Below, piece after piece: positions 58,678-64,000 of a stretch of DNA of 64,000 bases. Under the pieces are notes generated by a model. The model did no database searches, was not told where the DNA came from, and saw only the letters and a list, made by a program, of their open reading frames with translations. The position numbers were made by a program, and so were the translations under genes. The stretch is taken from positions 1 to 64,000 of the forward strand of contig CAJOLD010000005.1 of the NCBI GenBank assembly GCA_905235435.1. The letters run 5' to 3'. Origin of the DNA: an uncultured Lachnospiraceae bacterium (lineage in GTDB: Bacteria > Bacillota > Clostridia > Lachnospirales > Lachnospiraceae). How positions within the stretch are numbered: the first letter of the stretch is position 1; every line of letters begins with the position of its first letter.

Positions 58678-60132
58678 TTATCCTTCCAGAATCTCGCGGA
58701 TCAGGACCCTCTCGTCCATCGGGTACTTCTTTCCGCAGATCTCCTGATAATCCTCATGACCCTTCCCGGCGAGTACGATGATGTCTCCCGGCTCGCCGTG
58801 CGCGATCGCGTAGGCGATCGCCTCCTTCCGGTCGCTGATCCTGACGTACTTTCCGTCCGTCTTCTCCATCCCGGTCACGATATCGTCCATGATCGCCTCC
58901 GGATCCTCATAGCGCGGATTGTCGGAGGTGATGATCGTCAGGTCGGCAAGCTTTCCTGAGATCTCGCCCATCTCAAAGCGGCGGCTCTTCGCGCGGTTCC
59001 CGCCGCAGCCGAAGAGGCAGACGAGGCGGTGGGGCTTATATTCCCGCAGCGTTGTCAGCAGGCTCTCCAGCGCCATCGCGTTGTGCGCGTAGTCGATCAT
59101 CAGGGTAAAGTCGTCGGACACCTTCACCAGCTCCACACGTCCCTTCACGCTGATCCCCCGGAGCGAGGAAACGATATCCTCCGCGGGAACGCCGAAGTGG
59201 CGGCAGACCGCGATGGCGGTCAGGGCGTTGTATACGCTGAAACGGCCGGGGATGTCCACGTCCACCTGCATCTCCATCATCCCTTCAGTACGGAAGGAGA
59301 TTCCCAGGCGCCCCTCCCCGTGAAACAGATCCAGATCCGTCGCGCGAAGGTCCGCCCGCTCCCCGAGACCGAAGGTCTCCACGGAACAGGTGTGACCGCG
59401 CAGGATCTCCTCCAGATGGGGATCGTCCTGGTTGAAGATCCCGATCCTGCACTGTCTGAAGAGACGGCTCTTGCACTCCAGGTATTCCTCAAAGCTGCTG
59501 TGCTCCGCCGGGCCGATATGATCCGGCTCGATGTTGGTGAATACGCCGATCTCAAAGAGGAATCCGGCCGTCCTGTGCAGCTTCAGCGCCTGCGATGAGA
59601 CCTCCATCACGCAGATGCGGATCCCCTCGTCCAGCATCCGTCGGAAGTACGACTGAATGATGACGGACTCCGGCGTCGTGTGGCTGGCGGGGATCACCTC
59701 GTCCCCGATGATCGCCTCGATCGTCCCGATCAGGCCGACCTTGTGGCCCGCCGCCTCCAGAATGGACTTGATCATATAGGTGGTCGTCGTCTTTCCCTTT
59801 GTCCCCGTCACGCCGATCACGTGCATCTTCTCGGCGGGATAGTCATACCAGGCGGCGGCGATCAGCGCCATCGCCATGCGGGAATCCTTTACGAGGATCT
59901 CGGTCACGCCCTCCGGTACCGGGACTTCCTTCTCGACGATCAGGACCCCCGCGCCTTTTTCGATCACGTCGGTGATGTAGTCATGACCGTCGGAGACCGC
60001 TCCCCGGATGCAGAAGAACAGGGAGCCCTCCCGCACCTTTCTTGAATCGTTCTCGATCGAGGTCACATCCACGTCCGTCGTCCCGGCGACCAGCCGGTAG
60101 TCCACTCTCTCCAGCAGTTTTGAAGCCAGCAT
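58678..60132 (-). CDS. murE: UDP-MurNAc-tripeptide synthetase, meso-DAP type
   Basis: MurE adds the third amino acid to the peptidoglycan stem. The ATG at 60132 (GGAG eight bases upstream) gives 484 residues, the normal size. Motifs: GVTGTKGKTTTTYM (ATP loop), the Glu/His region EVSSQALKLHRTAGF, IDYAHNAMAL and the specificity motif ITSDNPRYEDPEAI. DNPR marks meso-diaminopimelate as substrate. It heads the cluster just before priA, a position used by several Clostridia. Confidence 0.95.
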   Translation of the reverse strand: MLASKLLERVDYRLVAGTTDVDVTSIENDSRKVREGSLFFCIRGAVSDGHDYITDVIEKGAGVLIVEKEVPVPEGVTEILVKDSRMAMALIAAAWYDYPAEKMHVIGVTGTKGKTTTTYMIKSILEAAGHKVGLIGTIEAIIGDEVIPASHTTPESVIIQSYFRRMLDEGIRICVMEVSSQALKLHRTAGFLFEIGVFTNIEPDHIGPAEHSSFEEYLECKSRLFRQCRIGIFNQDDPHLEEILRGHTCSVETFGLGERADLRATDLDLFHGEGRLGISFRTEGMMEMQVDVDIPGRFSVYNALTAIAVCRHFGVPAEDIVSSLRGISVKGRVELVKVSDDFTLMIDYAHNAMALESLLTTLREYKPHRLVCLFGCGGNRAKSRRFEMGEISGKLADLTIITSDNPRYEDPEAIMDDIVTGMEKTDGKYVRISDRKEAIAYAIAHGEPGDIIVLAGKGHEDYQEICGKKYPMDERVLIREILEG

Positions 60133-60172
60133 ATTCTTTTCTCCAACCTTTCCTTCTCTGGTTCTATCTTCC

Positions 60173-60772
60173 TTAGAGCACTTCCCTGATCGCTCCGAGA
60201 AGCTCGTCATAAGTCTCGAAGGCGGGAAGGTCCGGATTGTCCGCGATGATCTGCGGCGTGCTTTTGAACAGGAAGCCTGCCTTGCCGGCGCGGATCATTG
60301 CAAGGTCATTGTAGCTGTCCCCTGCGGCGATCGTCTCAAAGCCTGCCGACTGCAGCGCGCGCACCGTGGTCAGTTTTGACTCCTTCGCGCGGAGGGTAAA
60401 GCCTGTGATCTCTCCGTTTTCGGCGACATTCAGCGAGTTGCAGAAAAGAGTCGGGCGCCCCAGTTTTTTCATCAGCGGCCCCGCGAACTGCGTGAACGTA
60501 TCGCTGATGATGATGACCTGCGTGATCTCCCGCAGCTCGTCGAGGAACTCCCGCGCGCCGGGCATCGGGTCGATCCTTCCGATCACGTCCCGGATCTCGG
60601 GAAGTCCGAGTCCGTGTTCTTTAAGGACGCTGATCCGCCAGTTCATCAGCTTTGTGTAATCCGGCTCATCTCTTGTCGTTCTTTTCAGCTCGGGGATCCC
60701 GCTCTCTTTCGCAAATGCGATCCAGATCTCGGGGACCAGGACTCCCTCAAGGTCAAGGCATACTATTTCCAT
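60173..60772 (-). CDS. thrH: ThrH-type phosphatase (phosphoserine phosphatase / homoserine phosphotransferase)
   Basis: The 199-residue HAD enzyme has MEIVCLDLEGVLVPEIW (motif I), VIIISDTFTQF (motif II), RAKESKLTTVRAL with the motif III lysine, and GDSYNDLAMIRAG (motif IV). The DLEGVLVPEIW start and size match ThrH, which dephosphorylates phosphoserine and can transfer phosphate to homoserine. It starts 40 bases before murE. Confidence 0.88.
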   Translation of the reverse strand: MEIVCLDLEGVLVPEIWIAFAKESGIPELKRTTRDEPDYTKLMNWRISVLKEHGLGLPEIRDVIGRIDPMPGAREFLDELREITQVIIISDTFTQFAGPLMKKLGRPTLFCNSLNVAENGEITGFTLRAKESKLTTVRALQSAGFETIAAGDSYNDLAMIRAGKAGFLFKSTPQIIADNPDLPAFETYDELLGAIREVL

Positions 60773-60925
60773 CTTTCTTTTCTCTCCTTAATATCCGCTT
60801 TACCGACAGACCGCCACAGCCCGGCGGGATGCTCCGCAAGGGAGCGCCCCACAGCAGGCTGCGGCGGTTCGGGTATGCTTTCACGCTCCGGCCTTCCGGC
60901 CCCTGCCGGGGCACGCCGGCAGCAA

Positions 60926-62515
60926 TTATTTCTTCGGGAACAAAGTGCTGAGGAGCCCTCTGCCGAGGCTTGCGCCGACGTTTCCGCCGAGCGTCTTTCC
61001 GAAGGAACCGAAGGTGCCGCCGACCGTCTGGCCGACCTTGCGGCCGATCGTGCCGGTCGCAGATGAGGCGACCTGCCTCATCGCGCGCTCTTTCTCGCGC
61101 TGTTCTCTTTCTTTCTCTTTCGCGAGCCGCGCTTCCTCTTTGGCCAGCTCCTTGGCCTCCAGCGCAGCCTCCTTGGCAGCCTCCGCCTCCGCGGCGGCCT
61201 GCGCGGCCTGCTCCTCCTTCTCCAGCCCCATCCTCAGAAGGAATTCATAGGCCGAATCCGGATCCTCGGGGGTCGCGTACTTGCCGTAGAGAAGGCTCAT
61301 CTTAATTGCCTGATCTCTCTCTGTATCCGAGATCGCTCCCATAAAGCTCTGCGGCGGCAGGATGGCGCATTTTTCCACCATGCCCGGAATGCCATCCTCG
61401 CCGAGCACGGAGACCAGGGCCTCGCCGGTGCCGAGCTCAAGCAGCGTATCGTAGGTATCAAACGCGGGATTGACGCGGAAGGCCGTCGCGGCAGCCTTCG
61501 CGGCTCTCTGATCGGCGGGCGTGTAGGCGCGCAGCGCGTGCTGCACTTTGTTGCCCAGCTGGGAGAGCACGCCGTCCGGGATGTCCTTCGGCGTCTGGGT
61601 CACGAAATAAACACCGACGCCCTTCGAGCGGACGAGCTTGACGACCTGCTCGATCTTGTCCATCAGGGACTTGGGCGTATCCTTGAAGAGCAGATGCGCT
61701 TCATCAAAGAAGAAGATCAGCTTCGGCTTCGGAAGATCGCCCACCTCGGGAAGCAGCTCGAAGAGTTCGGAAAGGAGCCAGAGCAGGAAGGTGGAATACA
61801 GCTTTCCGTTGTTGATCAGGCTCTCGCTGTCGAGAATGCTGATCATGCCTTTGCCGCCCTCTCCGACAGCCAGCCAGTCGCTGGTATTCAGGGCCGGCTC
61901 TCCGAAGAATTTGTCGCCGCCGGCGACCTCGAGCGCCACGACCGCGCGCATGATGGCGCCGATCGTCGCGGGCATGATCTTTCCGTAATCCGCCGCGAAC
62001 GCGCTGCTGTTCTCATTCACATAGTTGAGCATCGACTTTAAGTCTTTCAGGTCGATCAGGAGAAGGCCGTTGTCATCGGCGATCTTGAAGACGATCGAGA
62101 GCACGTCCGTCTGCAGCTCGTTCAGCTCCAGGATCCTCGCCAGAAGCACGGGGCCCATCTCGGAGACCGTCGTGCGCAGCGGGATGCCCTTCTCGCCGTA
62201 GATATCATACAAAGTGCAGGGATAACCCTGATAGGAGAACCCGGCATCCGCAAGGCCGAACCTTTCGATTCTTGCCTGCATGTCTTCGCTGTCCGCGCCG
62301 GCTTTGATCGTACCGGCGAGGTCTCCCTTGACGTCCGCCATGAAGACAGGCACGCCCATGTCGCTGAACGCCTCTGCCATGACCTTTAATGTCACCGTTT
62401 TGCCGGTACCGGTGGCGCCGGCGATCAATCCGTGCCTGTTCGCCATCTCAGGAAGAAGAAAGATGTCTTCTCCCGCGTCATTTTTCGCTATCCAAACTTT
62501 TCCATCCTTCAACAT
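60926..62515 (-). CDS. HerA-like ATPase, DUF853 family
   Basis: The ATG at 62515 (GGAGG nine bases upstream) gives 529 residues. Motifs: GLIAGATGTGKTVTLKVMAE (Walker A), MADVKGDLAG, KLIFFFDEAHLLF (Walker B), GVGVYFVTQTPKDIP and ALRAYTPADQRA, as in YjgR/DUF853 proteins related to HerA-FtsK pumps. The last ~100 residues are an Ala/Glu/Lys coiled coil (EAEAAKEAALEAKELAKEEA) then a Gly-rich tail (GTIGRKVGQTVGGTFGS) ending in LFPKK. Its role is unknown. About 150 bases to thrH contain GC-rich palindromes but no clear T-run. Confidence 0.85.
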   Translation of the reverse strand: MLKDGKVWIAKNDAGEDIFLLPEMANRHGLIAGATGTGKTVTLKVMAEAFSDMGVPVFMADVKGDLAGTIKAGADSEDMQARIERFGLADAGFSYQGYPCTLYDIYGEKGIPLRTTVSEMGPVLLARILELNELQTDVLSIVFKIADDNGLLLIDLKDLKSMLNYVNENSSAFAADYGKIMPATIGAIMRAVVALEVAGGDKFFGEPALNTSDWLAVGEGGKGMISILDSESLINNGKLYSTFLLWLLSELFELLPEVGDLPKPKLIFFFDEAHLLFKDTPKSLMDKIEQVVKLVRSKGVGVYFVTQTPKDIPDGVLSQLGNKVQHALRAYTPADQRAAKAAATAFRVNPAFDTYDTLLELGTGEALVSVLGEDGIPGMVEKCAILPPQSFMGAISDTERDQAIKMSLLYGKYATPEDPDSAYEFLLRMGLEKEEQAAQAAAEAEAAKEAALEAKELAKEEARLAKEKEREQREKERAMRQVASSATGTIGRKVGQTVGGTFGSFGKTLGGNVGASLGRGLLSTLFPKK

Positions 62516-62616
62516 CACGCAAACCCTCCCTGCGCTGCGGCGCGAGGCGCCTGTTTTCACTAATACCGATATTGTACCATTATGTCAAATATTCGTAAAG
62601 GGCATGCCGCAAGAAC

Positions 62617-64000
62617 TCACCTTTCCACCAGCTGTTCCATGCGGCCGAGGGCTTCCTCAAAGACATCGAGCGCGCGGTCGATGGGAGCCGGCGACGAGAG
62701 ATCCACGCCCGCGATCTTCAGGAGGCTGACCGGGTCCTGCGTGCATCCGCTGCTTAAAAACCTGATATAGCGCTCCACCGCCGGCGCGCCCTCCTTCAGG
62801 ATCCTGTGCGCGATGTCGACGGCCGCCGAGAAGCTGGTCGCGTACTGGTATACGTAGAAGTTGAGGTAAAAATGCGGGATCCTGCACCACTCATAGCCGA
62901 TCAGAGGATCCTCGGCCATCGAGGGGCCGAAGTAATCCCGGTTGAGTTCCCTGTAGACACCGCTCAGCGCATCCGCGGTAAGGGGCGCGCCACCCAGGCC
63001 CATATCGTTCGTCTTCCTCTCGAACTCCTCAAACATGGTCTGCCGGAAGAGAGTCCCCTTGAAGCTCTCAAGATAATGATTGATCAGGTAGGCCTCCTCC
63101 TCCCCGGAGGACGCGTTCGCGAGCAGGTACTCCAGCAGCAGGATCTCATTCGTGGTCGAAGCCACCTCCGCTACAAAGATCACGTATTCTGAATCCAGCA
63201 GCGTCCTGGCGTGCGTCGAATACCAGGTATGCATCGAATGCCCCATCTCATGGATGAGGGTAAAGACGTCATCCAGCGTCCCGTTGTAGTTGAGGAGCAT
63301 GTAGGGATGAACACCGTATACGCCCGATGATGAATAGGCGCCGCTCCGTTTGCCCTCGTTCTCGACGACATCGATCCATCTCTCCTCGTAGGCCCTGCGC
63401 ACCACGGAGACATACTCCTCCCCCAGCGGGGCAAGCGCCTTCAGCGTGATCTCTTTCGCCTCCTCATAGGGAATGCTGACGGAATAGTCGCTGACGATGG
63501 GGACATAGACATCGTACATGTGCAGCTCGTCCACGCCGAGCAGGCGCTTCCGAAGTTCCACATACCGGTGCATGAGAGGCAGATGGGCTCTCACGCTGGC
63601 GATCAGGTTGTCACAGACTGCCGTGGATACATTGTTCCCATCCGTCGCCGCCTCAAAGGGGGAGTCGTACTTTCTCGCCTTCGAGAGAAAGATCTGCTTC
63701 TGGACCTGCCCCTCGTAGAGAGCGGCCCAGGTGTTGGAAAAATCCTTATATCTGGTGTAGTAACGTTCAAAGACCTCTTTGCGCAGCGCTCTGTCCGGAT
63801 CCATCTGCAGCGGAACGAACCTGCCGTTCGTGATGGCGACCTGCGATCCGTCCGCCCTTGTCACCGTATCAAATTTCAGATCCGCGTTCATCAGCATGCC
63901 AAAGCCGTTTGAAGGCGCCTGCGCCAGGGGATTCGCCAGCGCCAGGAGCCGCTCCTGCTGCTTGTCCAGCATGTGCGGCTTTAATCGCACGATATTGCGG
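62617..64000 (-). CDS. pepF: Oligoendopeptidase F (5' end beyond the window)
   Basis: This M3-family zinc peptidase degrades oligopeptides in the cytoplasm. About 460 C-terminal residues are present; the frame stays open to position 64000, so about 140 are missing from the usual 600. The zinc motif is LIHEMGHSMHTW, followed by the third ligand in FVAEVASTTNEILL. SSSGVYGVHPYMLLNYNGTL and RIPHFYLNFYVYQYATSFSA are typical of PepF. The GTG at 63990 is not a true start. Confidence 0.95.
   Translation of the reverse strand, partial: RNIVRLKPHMLDKQQERLLALANPLAQAPSNGFGMLMNADLKFDTVTRADGSQVAITNGRFVPLQMDPDRALRKEVFERYYTRYKDFSNTWAALYEGQVQKQIFLSKARKYDSPFEAATDGNNVSTAVCDNLIASVRAHLPLMHRYVELRKRLLGVDELHMYDVYVPIVSDYSVSIPYEEAKEITLKALAPLGEEYVSVVRRAYEERWIDVVENEGKRSGAYSSSGVYGVHPYMLLNYNGTLDDVFTLIHEMGHSMHTWYSTHARTLLDSEYVIFVAEVASTTNEILLLEYLLANASSGEEEAYLINHYLESFKGTLFRQTMFEEFERKTNDMGLGGAPLTADALSGVYRELNRDYFGPSMAEDPLIGYEWCRIPHFYLNFYVYQYATSFSAAVDIAHRILKEGAPAVERYIRFLSSGCTQDPVSLLKIAGVDLSSPAPIDRALDVFEEALGRMEQLVER

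Noticed and set aside
62520..62560. Upstream start of the DUF853 gene adding MKTGASRRSAGRVC
   Set aside because: The internal ATG at 62515 has GGAGG at the right distance and begins at the family's normal N-terminus.

Overview
The window is a piece of a Gram-positive, anaerobic Clostridia-type chromosome, most likely Lachnospiraceae or a close relative. The reasons are the conserved Firmicute cluster priA-def-fmt-rsmB-rlmN-stp-pknB-rsgA-rpe-thiN, a MurE with the meso-diaminopimelate-type DNPR motif, an [FeFe]-hydrogenase maturase (HydF), a Cna-B repeat surface adhesin, an oligoendopeptidase F and a high-GC background. Almost every gene lies on the minus strand; the only convincing plus-strand gene is a CoA-transferase at 45834-47351.

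Layout from left to right. 1-9231: a giant secreted adhesin with signal peptide, Thr/Glu tract, glycine-rich repeats and about 14 Cna-B modules; it runs off the left edge and is split by one apparent frameshift near 5.7 kb. 9286-12356: a GH2 glycosidase and rhamnulokinase pair. 12549-18615: a nitrogen-linked operon (Amt-PII fusion, PurF, and a RecA-like/PPDK ATP-grasp fusion) behind a strong promoter and two tandem leader hairpins. 18653-18949: a STAS protein. 19045-23082: an AT-rich relic island at the 3' end of guaA, bounded by copies of the guaA end sequence; it carries an orphan toxin domain with a CPCC protein, a DUF4417 protein, a PIN protein and an XRE-ImmA/IrrE protein. 23069-24606: guaA, with an apparent one-base deletion near its end.

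24741-32889 looks devoted to sulfur amino acids: cystathionine gamma-synthase and a MalY-type lyase, then a polar amino acid ABC importer followed by a glutathionyl-hydroquinone-reductase-like protein, a double GNAT acetyltransferase and an M20 hydrolase. That order resembles acetylate-process-deacetylate salvage of S-modified cysteine. 32992-36634 holds nickel-pincer cofactor genes (larC, larB, larE) with two small membrane proteins behind a structured leader, and 36833-37255 is a DUF3842 gene.

The most unusual locus is 37336-45590. It appears to be one operon encoding a small TM1266-type regulator, a FecCD-type permease, an ABC ATPase fused to a second copy of the regulator domain, a NifH-like Fe protein, two divergent NifD/NifK-like subunits, a metallophore-type binding protein and HydF. 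I know of no function for this combination. It could be an uncharacterised nitrogenase-superfamily reductase tied to uptake of a metal chelate or tetrapyrrole and to iron-sulfur or hydrogenase maturation.

47423-64000 is housekeeping: the thiN-to-murE cluster, a ThrH-type phosphatase, a HerA-like DUF853 ATPase and a partial oligoendopeptidase F.
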